From Bolinopsis microptera (lineage: Eukaryota; Ctenophora; Tentaculata; Lobata; Bolinopsidae), in NCBI RefSeq assembly GCF_026151205.1, contig NC_087072.1, positions 3,801,375 through 3,865,374 on the forward strand: a stretch of DNA of 64,000 nucleotides. Direction: 5' to 3'. The notes beneath the pieces were generated by a model. The model was not told the origin of the DNA. It did no database searches and was given only the letters and a program-made list of their open reading frames with translations. Positions 32,501 to 41,797 of the stretch are shown here, one piece after another (the stretch's first letter is position 1; each line of letters begins with the position of its first letter). Both the position numbers and the translations under genes were made by a program.

Positions 32501-32629
32501 GATGTGTCCGATGGGATGTTTGTTAGAGTGCACTACAACCTTGCTGTCCTCTAAAATCTCTATGTAGTTATGAGCGAAGTTATTAGTGGGTCTCACCCTC
32601 ACCACTACTTTCACTCTATTGTGTGCCAT
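20539..32629 (-). CDS. KIF9: Kinesin-9 family motor KIF9
   Basis: Twenty phase-consistent exons: 32629-32492, 32009-31907, 31722-31560, 31367-31280, 31022-30858, 30573-30481, 30230-30168, 29224-29075, 28854-28777, 28356-28288, 28147-28025, 27871-27752, 25387-25128, 25032-24758, 24619-24497, 24355-24291, 24141-23926, 21642-21592, 21427-21374, 20619-20539. They encode 825 residues (human 790). The motor domain spans residues 1 to about 347: P-loop GQTGAGKT at 90-97, switch I HASSRSH at 159-165, switch II DLAGSER at 193-199. Coiled coil and a Pro/Ser-rich linker follow, then the family tail [19 protein letters not shown] and [23 protein letters not shown]9 is an axonemal kinesin of the central apparatus, needed for normal ciliary beating. 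The exon 14 acceptor (GGAAG, exon from 25032) is the only one that keeps frame; the nearer GCAG would cause a stop. The last three exons lie beyond the nested UGT gene but match the kinesin-9 C terminus. Confidence 0.93.
21643..23925 (-). other. KIF9 intron 17, host of the nested UGT-like gene
   Basis: The donor is ACT|GTGAGT at 23926/23925, 21 bp before an in-frame stop if the site were ignored. The acceptor is GTTCAG before 21642. The exon beyond reads [17 protein letters not shown], matching the kinesin-9 tail, which shows that splicing jumps over the UGT gene. Confidence 0.85.
22117..23754 (+). CDS. UDP-glycosyltransferase-like membrane protein, nested in a KIF9 intron, probable pseudoenzyme
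   Basis: A single exon of 545 residues with the architecture of animal UGTs. It has a signal peptide (residues 1-20), a lumenal N-terminal acceptor domain with DHGHNVTFL, a C-terminal donor domain, one membrane segment (about 506-527) and a short basic cytosolic tail ending KKLKSD, with Lys at -3 and -5 as in ER-retrieval KxKxx signals. UGTs transfer sugar from UDP-sugars to small lipophilic molecules in the ER. The signature region at 379-412 keeps [12 protein letters not shown] (Asp411-Gln412), but the donor-binding His and Glu are Gln387 and Gln395, and the position of the catalytic N-terminal His appears to be Asp31. Activity is therefore doubtful, though the long intact frame argues against a decaying pseudogene. 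The gene lies inside KIF9 intron 17 on the opposite strand and lacks introns. Confidence 0.88.
   Translation: MLLMWFSQFLLLQNIVFVTSDNVLLTTPWSDSIVYPNILLDIASLLADHGHNVTFLALDTDDNIPDNIRYLVGNVSRTEKILQRTEYLHEVAEASGALAGPSSRLITQSIVGSNKALEVNIEQLKIRFDYLMSKEVEDIIRAGNFSLIIADETAFHPIALQTRKLMKQNQEQPNQIPIITVLSIADQHRSRIEQNLPTLLTSEAGQFLNLYTSYTPPDFNTRLTTLWEIGYFAWQVVPRILSLFTGYLEEAGVGSLTELDNMTSLYLVNDHPAISFSNLAPPNSVNIASLNFKTPRKVPQHFTEFVEECGNRRVVMVVLEEVAYKSRLKKINQTVGKLILESLQKEGFCVVGQKLPSHFINDQTFNSANLPVENILGSGMVSLFICQCGNKQRIQGVLYQVPMLCVPLFADQFSNSVSVVRNQFGAMLMREEMSEETSSNSVKNVLEQWDDIKANLARSASAVLDDPNGSKQAVLFYCNYLLKFGNADYLKNKVIMKQSVIQVYNLDILGLLTIILVVLGCFLFILMRTSFKFCGWFIQKKLKSD
26107..26176. repeat. Perfect 34-bp inverted repeat with a 2-nt loop
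   Basis: Arms 26107-26140 and 26143-26176 are exact reverse complements (starting ATCAGTTCAACATTTGG), separated by TT. It lies in KIF9 intron 12. It could fold into a long hairpin in RNA or be a palindromic transposon relic. Confidence 0.95.
26822..27018. mobile_element. Fold-back/MITE-like element with nested inverted repeats
   Basis: The outer arms TGAAATACTGATAGT (26822-26836) and its complement (27004-27018) bracket inner arms of about 39 bp (26841-26879 and 26905-26943), which match with a few differences. The inner arms share the TTTTCGGCGTC / GACGCCGAAAA core. The size near 200 bp, lack of coding capacity and terminal inversion fit a MITE or fold-back element. Confidence 0.75.
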
Positions 32630-33595
32630 CTAGTGAGGGTTCAGTATTAAAAACTGTGATTTGTAAAGGTGTTCATAATTTGAATACAACTTATTTCATA
32701 CAATCTTCTAAGAACCTTACTATGAACAAACAACAATTTGTATCATTTGATCATCAATTTTATAGCTTCTTCAAAACAAAATTAGGATAATTAAAGTGAC
32801 GATATGACACAGTAAAACAATACCAATATATTTTGCAGTAAAATCCTTTAAAACTTTTGAAGAGCCATCAATCAAGATCATTACATTCTACATATTCATT
32901 CCATCTTATTCAGTGCATGCAGATGATAAATTAGATTTTCTACAAATTCAAACCGAACTTGCTCGCATGCATCATTAAAACATTTTAATATTCATTTCAA
33001 AACTAAATCGGCTCATAAAAACGAAATCTACATCATTATTTACAGATGATACTACATACAATCAATAGAAATGATAAGAGAAACTTTCAATAACTTATTA
33101 AAGAAGAAAGACCGGATATAATAATCTACAAAATCCCACAAAGTAAGTATACCCTTGTTATCACGCCATGATTACATACATAACATATAGATAAAATCTA
33201 TAGCTGCTACGTTATACATAACAAAAATCTAGATTTCTGTTCACAGAATTTTCAAAATTACTGCACAACCATCGACACATGCATCACTGAGGAAAAAACA
33301 AGTGGTATAAACATTTTTGCACTCATGCCAAAAACCGAATGATGAGCTTTATACAATTTTTCTCAGAGTTACAGTTGTTGAAAATCATGAGGTAGTAATG
33401 AAAATTATATATGATAACATATGAAAATCTATGATCTGCAGAAAAGAAAATATAGTAACCCTAAGATGTTAGGGTGGAACAAGTTTTCATCGTTTTAACC
33501 GATCGAAATATCAAAATGCTCATCTAAGCAGCACTCATAAGAGCTCATCCATTCTCTAATTTTAAGATCTAAACCACCACAAAAGTTAGTTAAAG
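32630..33595. other. KIF9 upstream region / CIMAP2 downstream region
   Basis: About 970 bp between two minus-strand ciliary genes. It should hold the KIF9 promoter and the CIMAP2 3' UTR. No open frame of note. Confidence 0.55.
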
Positions 33596-34870
33596 TCATT
33601 GAAATGCAGGATGAATGAACTGTTTAGTACTGAGAGGAACATCTTTTTCTCTCATTCTTTCCTGCAACATCAGGTCTCTAGAAGCCATACCAGTTGCACC
33701 GTATCTTTGTGTCTTAGATTTGAATGAAGACACATGCCCAGTGCAGCCCTTCTGTAGACTGTTGTTAGACTTCTCTATCTCGTAGCGCCCAACTCCACAC
33801 GGGTTCCCTCCAGCTGGTCCCATGAAGAAAGTGCGAGCTCGCCGGTCGATGCGCTCAGAAGACATGTTAAATCCAACTTTAGGTTTTGTGATATGCTTAA
33901 CACCGCTCATCTCTGCGATATCGTACGTTCCTGGCCCAGGATCAGTGGAACGACGTGGACATTGAGACAATGTGCTGCAATAAACACGTTCTGTGGGAGC
34001 AAACGGATAGTGCTCTAACTTACCAAACTTTCCTTTCTTGTACCAGTAAGGGTCATTCCATTTGTCAGTGAAAGACGTGGTTGGGTACTGGCCAGGTCCC
34101 AGATTCATACGAGAGGGTTGAGCATAATACCCTGTGTTTATTGGCTTAGAACGAGAGACATTAAATAAATCGTAAGGCCCCTTTTTGCTTGTAACTTTCT
34201 CAATGAGGTTCTGGGTAAAGCTCTTGTACTCATACTGTCCGGGGCCAAGATCACACCCAACTTGAGGGAGCATCCTTGGTTTACTGTCAGATGCTCTCAT
34301 TATCACGGTGCTCGTTCTCTCTTTTTCTTTATCTTCCAGAAGTTTACCAGGAATTCCACCGCTTCCGTATGTCCCTGGGCCGGGAATTACAAAGTTTCTA
34401 GGAGGATCTCGTGATGTCGGGGCAAACCTAGGTTCAAGAGTCGAGCAGATGCCATGTAAGCTTTTTGGCCGTGAGTCAAGCTCCTCCCACATATCTTTGG
34501 AATTGTAGGTACCAGGACCAAGATTTTCTTTTTGTCTTTTTTGCTTCTCAAACTGTTCCCGATTAAGGAGGTGCGGCATTTTCGCTTGAATCTCCGCTTC
34601 GTATCCTTCTTTCCAACCAGGTCCTGAGGATCTTTTTTTGACGGTGTCGTGAGTAAATCCACCCTGTGCAATATTGTATGACCCAGGTCCCAGCCGACGG
34701 TTTTCTTCAGCCATAGACTTCTTGTCATAACAAACTTGAACAAATGTGCCGGGATATTTTTTACCAGGATGTATGCCACATACTTCAAATCTCTTAGCAC
34801 GAGCACCGAACCCCATGGGAGCCTTGACAGGCGCCGATTCGATATCGGCAGTCATCTGTATATCTAACAT
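33596..34870 (-). CDS. CIMAP2: CIMAP2 / LEXM-like ciliary protein with sperm-tail PG-rich (SHIPPO) repeats
   Basis: A single exon of 424 residues from the ATG at 34870 (an in-frame TTG one codon upstream is not a start; ATG at 34855 is an alternative). Six SHIPPO-type motifs are visible: LGPGSYNI, LGPGTYNS, PGPGTYGS, LGPGQYEY, LGPGQYPT and PGPGTYDI. Other conserved-looking segments are GFGARAKRFEVCG near the N terminus and FKSKTQRYG near the C terminus. The length and layout fit lymphocyte expansion molecule/ciliary microtubule-associated protein 2 (about 419 residues in human) rather than shorter SHIPPO proteins. Members bind axonemal microtubules. It lies just upstream of KIF9 on the same strand, another axonemal gene. 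The family is firm; the exact orthologue is less sure. Confidence 0.82.
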   Translation of the reverse strand: MLDIQMTADIESAPVKAPMGFGARAKRFEVCGIHPGKKYPGTFVQVCYDKKSMAEENRRLGPGSYNIAQGGFTHDTVKKRSSGPGWKEGYEAEIQAKMPHLLNREQFEKQKRQKENLGPGTYNSKDMWEELDSRPKSLHGICSTLEPRFAPTSRDPPRNFVIPGPGTYGSGGIPGKLLEDKEKERTSTVIMRASDSKPRMLPQVGCDLGPGQYEYKSFTQNLIEKVTSKKGPYDLFNVSRSKPINTGYYAQPSRMNLGPGQYPTTSFTDKWNDPYWYKKGKFGKLEHYPFAPTERVYCSTLSQCPRRSTDPGPGTYDIAEMSGVKHITKPKVGFNMSSERIDRRARTFFMGPAGGNPCGVGRYEIEKSNNSLQKGCTGHVSSFKSKTQRYGATGMASRDLMLQERMREKDVPLSTKQFIHPAFQ

Positions 34871-36341
34871 CAAACTTAAGGGTTCATATGGTCCGCGAAT
34901 GCACCCTGCTATAGCGATATTAAGTTATGACTAACAATTATGACTTTTGGTCATTTTCAATGAAATTATAAAATTTATTAGACATGCTTCAACATAGTAT
35001 GATTTACGGCAAAAAAAACTAACGTCGATCTCAACTGTTTGGCTGTTAACAAGGAGGACGGAACAAATATCGGCAAAGCAGCCAACAAGCACAAGTGCCT
35101 CAGCAGTCAGCTTACCAAGAAATAAACATTTACCAAAGCTACAACTGCTTAGTCAAAAAATACTTAAGGAAACAAAGAGGAATACAAAAGCAATATATAT
35201 ATGTTCATGACTTAGTTACTACAACTGCCTGTAACTCTCCGATGTAGCTATGAGCGCTGCAAATTGCAAACTGCAAACTGCAGAAAGTGTGTTCAATTGC
35301 AAAAGCATACCACTCAACTATATTCAAAGCAGCAAAACTCGTAAATTTTTCTAAAGTCGGGTTACAAACAACTGATAAGTTACACGCTACAATGGAACAG
35401 GAAGCTGATTGGTGCTTCACCGTCAAAGTTAAGGACTAGGGAGTGGATTTTCAGTAAAAAAGCCCTGAAAACGCGCATAATTGCGCGTAATGACCATAGA
35501 GTTGTTGTAGAAACAATCCAACGCGACTATATTTTGTCTCAATGTTTTAATACGAGTGCGCGGCACATTAAAATCCGAAGATGCTATTTCGTTTTCATGC
35601 TACATTTTCTTTTTGTACCTGCGTTATTGGTTATATAACTATTCATAATATAAAGTGTGACCTGAAATTTTATTCTATGCTAATGGTTAAGTAGTCGGAT
35701 TAAGATTGTTCTTATGCTTTGGTGTTTTTTCAAAACGTGTTTATGTTTGTATGTATGTTTATTGTGCTGTTAACATTGTCTTGTTTACATGTTAATCATA
35801 TGTTTTTATTGTTTTATGTTGTACAATTTTTACGGAAAAGGAAAATTACCCAAAATTTATAAAATTAATAATTATTGATCGGTATTAATATTTTGATCAT
35901 CCGGTCCATGTTTGGCACATTGCACATAAACTAAAACATTAAAAACAACCGTTAATTGTTAATTTTCAAAATTAACTTATAAATTGTTTACCAAACATAT
36001 AAGTCAAAATTTAATCTTATCTATTTAAATGTAACGTCGTAGCATGAAATTAAACCGAAACGTTTGTTTTATGTACTTCCAGTATGTACTCCCAGTATTA
36101 TGTTCAAATTTTAGAAGTTAAGCCATATCTTAAACATTTTCCTTCTACGCGCCGCGCAAGCGAAAGCAAAGAACTTTATACTGCAAGAAAAATCGAGCGT
36201 TGAATTGTCATCCCGCAAAACACCGTGTCGTATTTGTGTATTGCGTGTTGATAAATTTAGCTAAATTGTTACCGTGACCGTTCACGGACCATTGAATTAA
36301 ATTCCATTCTTATCTGTTCACCATTACCTTCATAGGGTAAT
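34871..36341. other. Divergent intergenic region between CIMAP2 and TRMT5
   Basis: About 1.5 kb, very AT-rich near TRMT5, with a GCGCCGCGC patch near 36150. It holds both promoters. A 73-residue minus-strand frame at 35205-35426 resembles nothing known to me. Confidence 0.5.
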
Positions 36342-37553
36342 ATGGTTTCTGCAGACTCAAAGTCGATTACCGCACCCGAACTCAAGCCACATCCGTGTCC
36401 TGACATACGTGTTCTTGATCGGGAAAGATTCAACTTGACGATAACTTGTCGTGCAATCGAAGTTCCAGTGAAGAGATGTACTGAAATTGTGAAATTGATA
36501 GACCGAACTGACTCAATATTTTCTCATTTGCAACATAAACCTCGTTTTGTTCAACCGTGTGAAGAAGACAGCTCACGAAAACTTATTCTTCTTGACGACA
36601 ATCAAACTCTTCCGTTTGCTGACAATGATATAAGTGAACGATCTGTTGATGTTAAGTTAACCTATAAAAACTGGTCAGCATCTCAAATAATCCGAGCCAT
36701 ACTTCCTCCTTCAATTGAGGACACTTTAGTGGTATCGGGATTCGAAATAGTTGGTCATATCGCACATTTGAATTTAAAAGAATGCCATCAACCTTACAAA
36801 TCGATCATTGGACAAGTCATATTGGACAAGAATCCATCCATTAAAACTGTGGTAAACAAATTAAATACCATTCATGCGGAGTATAGATACTTTGAAATGG
36901 AATTATTGGCTGGTGAAAATAACTTGATCACCACTGCAATCGAACACAAGTTGAAGTATTGCATGGATTTTTCAAAGTTGTACTGGAATTCAAGATTAGG
37001 AACGGAACATAGAAGAATTGCAGATCTGGTTCCTGTTGGTTCAACTGTGTTAGACATGTTCTGTGGGATAGGTCCTTTTGCACTTCCTCTTGCAAAGAAG
37101 AAATGTCATGTTCACGCCAATGATCTTAACCCAGAATCATACAAGTACCTTTTAAAAAACATTGAAATAAATAAGATTAAATCTCAATATATAACCTGTT
37201 ACAATCAAGATGGCAGAGAACTAATCAGAAACTTCACTGGTCAAATTGACTTTGTCTTAATGAACTTGCCAGCTTCTGCCTACGAATTCTTGGATGTTTT
37301 CGTAGGACTGTTTTCAAAACGGGAAGAAGGAATGAAACCTCCGACTGTCTTCTGTTATCACTTTGCTGATATTGAAGCTCCTAAAGCATTTACAATCGCC
37401 GCAATATCTGACAAGCTAGGCTGTACCATTGTTCCTGAAGAGGTGCATCTCGTCCGGAAGACTGCTCCTAAAACATGGATGACTTGTGTCAGATTCACTG
37501 TTCCAGAGTCCGTGCTGTACTCTGAGAGCCGAAACAAGAGGTTAAGGTTTTAA
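36342..37553 (+). CDS. TRMT5: tRNA (guanine37-N1)-methyltransferase, Trm5/TRMT5
   Basis: An intronless frame of 403 residues. TRMT5 methylates N1 of G37 next to the anticodon, using S-adenosylmethionine, which prevents +1 frameshifting; animal enzymes act in the nucleus and/or mitochondria. The N-terminal segment VLDRERFNLTI matches the D1 region, and IGHIAHLNLKECHQPYK and DKNPSIKTVVNKLN are family hallmarks. The Rossmann SAM loop is DMFCGIGPF (Gly242-Phe246), followed by ANDLNPESYKYL. The catalytic MNLPA motif is at 307-311. The human protein is longer (about 509), mainly at the ends; a mitochondrial presequence is not obvious here. The MMAB start codon follows only 237 bp after the stop. 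A splice-acceptor-like AG lies 6 nt before the ATG. Confidence 0.96.
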   Translation: MVSADSKSITAPELKPHPCPDIRVLDRERFNLTITCRAIEVPVKRCTEIVKLIDRTDSIFSHLQHKPRFVQPCEEDSSRKLILLDDNQTLPFADNDISERSVDVKLTYKNWSASQIIRAILPPSIEDTLVVSGFEIVGHIAHLNLKECHQPYKSIIGQVILDKNPSIKTVVNKLNTIHAEYRYFEMELLAGENNLITTAIEHKLKYCMDFSKLYWNSRLGTEHRRIADLVPVGSTVLDMFCGIGPFALPLAKKKCHVHANDLNPESYKYLLKNIEINKIKSQYITCYNQDGRELIRNFTGQIDFVLMNLPASAYEFLDVFVGLFSKREEGMKPPTVFCYHFADIEAPKAFTIAAISDKLGCTIVPEEVHLVRKTAPKTWMTCVRFTVPESVLYSESRNKRLRF

Positions 37554-37790
37554 TTTGAATGTAAATAAGAAAAAGTTGTATCTTTATCAAGTTTTATCTT
37601 CGTATTGTATTCTTTAATCTAGTTTTTAATGGCAGTTTCAGAAATACCTTGACAAATTTCTCGAGTTCCACTTTGTATACTCTTTCATGATAAGAATTTG
37701 AATATTTTTTTATGTGGTTACTTTGAATTATTGACTACTATCAGTGGAATTTTCATTTTACTCAATATTTCTCAGGAGTAGCCAATAGCC

Positions 37791-39196
37791 ATGAATCCAG
37801 CAAGATGTTTTAGTGTGGTCAATAGATGCTCAAGTTACGTTTCATCTCGCTCAATGAAGATATACACTAGGACTGGCGACAAAGGAAAAACCAGTACCTA
37901 CACTGGTAAACGGTAGGTTGCTTTACTTTATAGATATAATACTTTCCTGGTAATCTTACTTGTTATCTTTCACAATGCTACTTTATCAACTGTCTACCAT
38001 GTCATGCAATAATAGAAATACAGTTTCCAGGTTACCAAAAGATGACGTGATATTTGGTGCCCTCGGAGCTGTGGACACGTTATCCTCGCACATTGGGCTT
38101 TCAAGAGTTCACTGCCAGCAGGATGATATCTTACAGGATCTCAAGTCAATTCAGTGCAATCTACAGGATCTAGGTTAGTTGAAATGTGTCTACAGGATTT
38201 AGGTTAGTTGAAATGTGTCGTTTAAACTGATTTTATCGGTACTACAATATCTCGTATAACGCAATAAAGTGCCACACCTAGTCTGTCTTACTTACTATAC
38301 GTCCATTTCGACCTCTATTTACTTTGATCTTGGTAAGTTGCTAAAGTAATACTATTTTAATAACGACGCTGATTACATGACTTCCTTTCTTATTGCTCCT
38401 GCTCGAGATATTGACAGTTTTCTAAAACTCCCACCATTACAGGCTCAGTGATAGCCACCCCTAGAGCCAGTGCCACTCCGCAACAACTGGAGAACATATC
38501 CTTCTCAACTGAACACATTTCAAATTTGGAGAGTAAGATAGACGCGTACACTGGCCATCTTCCACCTCTTACTAATTTTATTCTACCCTCCGGTTAGTAT
38601 TGTTTAGTATTCCTGTGATTAGTTTTCAATCGCTTGTATAATTAGAGTATTTTGGGCATTTATCATGTTTTTAAAGTATCTTAAAATCTATAATCTGACA
38701 TCATTTTCCAGTTTGATACCAATATAAATATTACGTCTGTGCAGAGATCGTGTAATTTAAGGCAATTGTGTCTCAAACAGTAATCAGATAATACTATTTC
38801 CAGGAAGCGAATGCTCGGCCCATTTGCACGTGACCAGAACATTTGCCAGAGCTGCTGAGCGCAGTATTGTACCGCTCCTTGAGCAGCACGGGTAACTCTA
38901 TTGTTCCTTCTCCAAAGTAGCACCTGATATTGTTATGAAACACTAGTAAATTAGGAACGTGTATCGGGGCATGATGTTTATCTAAATTGCAATAACATTA
39001 ATACAACTTTTAAAAGTGTAAAAGATAAAGCTCGCAATACTTGACCCGTGTTTTTAATTACAGGGGAGATATCGACGCAGTGTTCAAATATCTAAACAGA
39101 TTGTCGGATTATTTGTTCACTGCCGCAAGATACTGCTCTCATCACGACGGTATTCCCGAGGAAATCTATACCAAACAGACTCTTGGCGATTCTTAG
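37791..39196 (+). CDS. MMAB: Cob(I)alamin adenosyltransferase (MMAB, PduO type)
   Basis: Five exons: 37791-37912, 38031-38173, 38443-38592, 38804-38891, 39064-39196, giving 211 residues (human 250). The enzyme adds the 5'-deoxyadenosyl group of ATP to cob(I)alamin, making the cofactor of methylmalonyl-CoA mutase in mitochondria. The ATP-binding motif TRTGDKGKT starts at residue 26; [15 protein letters not shown], the FARAAER helix and [14 protein letters not shown] follow in the family's order. Residues 1-21 are Arg/Ser-rich without acidic residues, as in a mitochondrial presequence. The exon 2 donor lies in a 29-bp tandem duplication: only the first copy gives an open frame, as the second would add a TAG. 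A strong acceptor-like CTCAG ends 15 nt before the ATG. Confidence 0.96.
38161..38218 (+). repeat. 29-bp tandem duplication across the MMAB exon 2 donor
   Basis: Copies 38161-38189 and 38190-38218 differ at one base. Each holds the end of exon 2 and the donor GTTAGT (CTACAGGATCTAG|GTTAG). Use of the second donor would run into an in-frame TAG, so the first must be used. Confidence 0.92.
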
Positions 39197-39668
39197 TATT
39201 TCAATGTTTAATTTTCTGAGTATTTTGATGTCTGATATTCTTAGGAGTTTTGTGTTTGATGTAGAGGTATTTTTGTGATGTGACCCTTTAACGTTTCTTC
39301 AAATTCAATGATATCGAAGGAGCAATGTGACCCTTTGTTAACCATATAAAATACCACTATTGAATTTGTGATGTATATACTTACTGGGAATACAGAACCG
39401 ACCCCACATACAACTTTACATTCATTATTCTTTACCGTTAAAGACATTCGGCCCACTTTTATGGTTATGATATTGCTGTGGTTACCTATTAAATTGCTGT
39501 AACCTTGTGCCATTTAGTATTTAATTGCATTCCTTCCGTTAGCTGGAAGTTGAACACTTGAACAGTGTCTTTGCTGATTGTGAGGATCCTTTATGTGATG
39601 ACTTATAGCAATCTCATAAGATCACGTGATCACGAACTTGTTTAGGTTAGGTTCTATGATAATCCACC
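39197..39668. other. MMAB-ERMARD intergenic spacer
   Basis: A 472-bp gap between genes on the same strand. The last part has a TTGTTTAG acceptor-like site at 39645, 23 nt before the ERMARD ATG. No gene seen. Confidence 0.55.
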
Positions 39669-41663
39669 ATGACGGATACAGTTGAATTAGAGAGTAAGGA
39701 GGAATATGAGAAAGATCCCGACTCCCGACTGCCTGCGGAGGGATATGAGAAAGTTCACAACTCCCGACTGAAGAGCCTAGATGCGCCGTTGTTTTGTGAT
39801 GCTATCATAAAGATCATGAACATTGATTACAATACAGAACAAATTTCATTTAACGGTACTCCATCTCAATTCGTGGACTTCAAAGCATTAACATTTATTG
39901 GATCTTCACTCCGCTCCTCAATTGATAGTGTTTTACAGTCCGATAAGCCTGACTTGAACGAGCAAGTAACTCATCTGTTGCCGCTCTGCAAACATCTTGC
40001 TATTGAAAGTCACATCGCTCTTACCTCTCGAATGGAGTCATCATTACCACTTGAAATGTCTGAGTTCCACGACTCAATCTGGTCCTCAACAAACCTATCC
40101 TTATTGTGCAGCGAGAGTGGTGTTGACCGGATATTTGGGTTGATAGTTGTCACCGCTAAACTAGAATGGGTTATCAGCTGCCTGGTTGATCGTCGACTCC
40201 AACTAAAAGATAATCTTCAATCTGATAAAGTAAGGTGTATTTTAGGAAATGATATGGTTCTTGTTCTGCAGTGTTTATTGGGCTGTGTTAAGGGGTTTAA
40301 TCTGAAGAATCTTACCTGGCACGGGTTTATATCTCCTTCAAACATCCCTCAGGAACTCTGCTCTCTTCTGTTCTGCTCTGTGTTAACTATAAGTTCTCGG
40401 CTCTCCAATAACGTCTTCAAAGCTAGGACCTCTGCTTTCATTCCAGAAATTCCTAACCTGTCTGTAATTCCTGGAATTCCCTTCTCTACTTGTGAATCAA
40501 TTCTCGAAAACTCTGCCCTTATTCATCCAAATCAGAAGAAACTGTGGTTGATTTTTTTACAGAACTCAAGAGGTTCACCACCCTGTGGAGATACCCCCAT
40601 GTTAGTGAGTATAAATGTAGTGCTGCTTCAGCACTGTCTGAGGAGGTTGTGGGTTGTTGCATCAGACTCAGATGTAACAAGGTGCAGTGCTCAGAATACT
40701 AAGTTTTATATCACATTGGACGAGATATTCTCCCCTGTCATACCCTCTGATGTTGCAAGACCAGGTGCTAGCTATTACTCTTCGATGTACTCTAAAAATC
40801 AATCAGATGTTTCGGAGAACGTTTTGATTCCCATTCTAGGTTCTGGAACGTTCTATGCTCTTCTGGATCTTTTTGTCCACGGGGAGGGGTTGAGACTGAG
40901 AGATAAGCTGAGTCACTGTGAGTGTGATACTGTTAATTTAACTGTTGCTCGTCATCTCTTTCATCTTACTTTCTCCATCTTGGCTAGATTTTGTGATAAA
41001 GCTGTCCAGAAGCCTTGTAATGATCTTGCTTGTTATTATGATAGTTATCATCATCGGTTTCATCCCTTTTCCATGATGTTAGAGATCATTAAAAATATCG
41101 AAACTACTGCAGAAAAGCTGACTGGCTTTATTCAAGAGGTAGTAAACTTTGGCATTGAAGAAAAGAAGGTAGGATTTGTGGAGAAGTTGCACGAAGTTAT
41201 CAACTCTTTACAGAAGGTCTCTGTATCACAACCACAGGTGCCATTATTCATAGGTCTAGCTAAAGCTAAATACTTTTCTCTTCTTTTAGAAATTCTAAAG
41301 AAGATAAATACATTTTCCTCGGAGCTGGCTATTGTTGCAGCCACTAAATTTGAGCTTTTTAAGGATAGAAAACTGCGGTCCAGACAAAGACAAAACTTTA
41401 GCACTCTGATTGGAGCCCTCCCATATTTCAATAAATATCTCGCTCTCACTCGGACTTACATGTACAGTTCGACCAAGCATGTAGAAAACCTGGTAAATTT
41501 CGAGTTTGAGGAGAACAAAGAATTTGTGAAACATTTAAAAGCCTCGCTGAAGTGCTTTGAAAATTTGGTAGCAATAGTAAGTCTAAGCAAATGGGTCGAA
41601 ATAGGGTGCTTTTTAGTAAATCACTTAGAAAATTGGAATGACTTTAATATTAAAGATGTTTAA
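39669..41663 (+). CDS. ERMARD: ERMARD-like protein (ER membrane-associated RNA degradation, DUF4209 type)
   Basis: An intronless frame of 664 residues (human ERMARD about 678). Recognition rests on three segments in the right order: GFNLKNLTWHGF followed by PQELCSLLF, EGLRLRDKLSHCE, and RKLRSRQRQNF near the C terminus, which matches the human RTLRSRQRQNY stretch. The human protein is linked to RNA degradation and neuronal migration; its biochemistry is unsettled. The C-terminal hydrophobic segments of the human protein, after the RSRQRQN motif, are not clearly membrane-spanning here, so ER anchoring is uncertain. The N terminus carries a small internal repeat (DSRLP / NSRLK after YEK). The BSDC1 start lies only 134 bp downstream. 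Human ERMARD has many introns, so the single exon suggests intron loss. Confidence 0.88.
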   Translation: MTDTVELESKEEYEKDPDSRLPAEGYEKVHNSRLKSLDAPLFCDAIIKIMNIDYNTEQISFNGTPSQFVDFKALTFIGSSLRSSIDSVLQSDKPDLNEQVTHLLPLCKHLAIESHIALTSRMESSLPLEMSEFHDSIWSSTNLSLLCSESGVDRIFGLIVVTAKLEWVISCLVDRRLQLKDNLQSDKVRCILGNDMVLVLQCLLGCVKGFNLKNLTWHGFISPSNIPQELCSLLFCSVLTISSRLSNNVFKARTSAFIPEIPNLSVIPGIPFSTCESILENSALIHPNQKKLWLIFLQNSRGSPPCGDTPMLVSINVVLLQHCLRRLWVVASDSDVTRCSAQNTKFYITLDEIFSPVIPSDVARPGASYYSSMYSKNQSDVSENVLIPILGSGTFYALLDLFVHGEGLRLRDKLSHCECDTVNLTVARHLFHLTFSILARFCDKAVQKPCNDLACYYDSYHHRFHPFSMMLEIIKNIETTAEKLTGFIQEVVNFGIEEKKVGFVEKLHEVINSLQKVSVSQPQVPLFIGLAKAKYFSLLLEILKKINTFSSELAIVAATKFELFKDRKLRSRQRQNFSTLIGALPYFNKYLALTRTYMYSSTKHVENLVNFEFEENKEFVKHLKASLKCFENLVAIVSLSKWVEIGCFLVNHLENWNDFNIKDV

Positions 41664-41797
41664 GTGTTTTAGACAGGTAACTTATTAATTTGAGAGAATT
41701 AACTGAATAATTTAGTTCACTTAGCATATATTAGCTTAGTAAATATTTATATTTTCAACTTTTGTAACGTTTTAACATTCATTAAAAATTAATCGAA

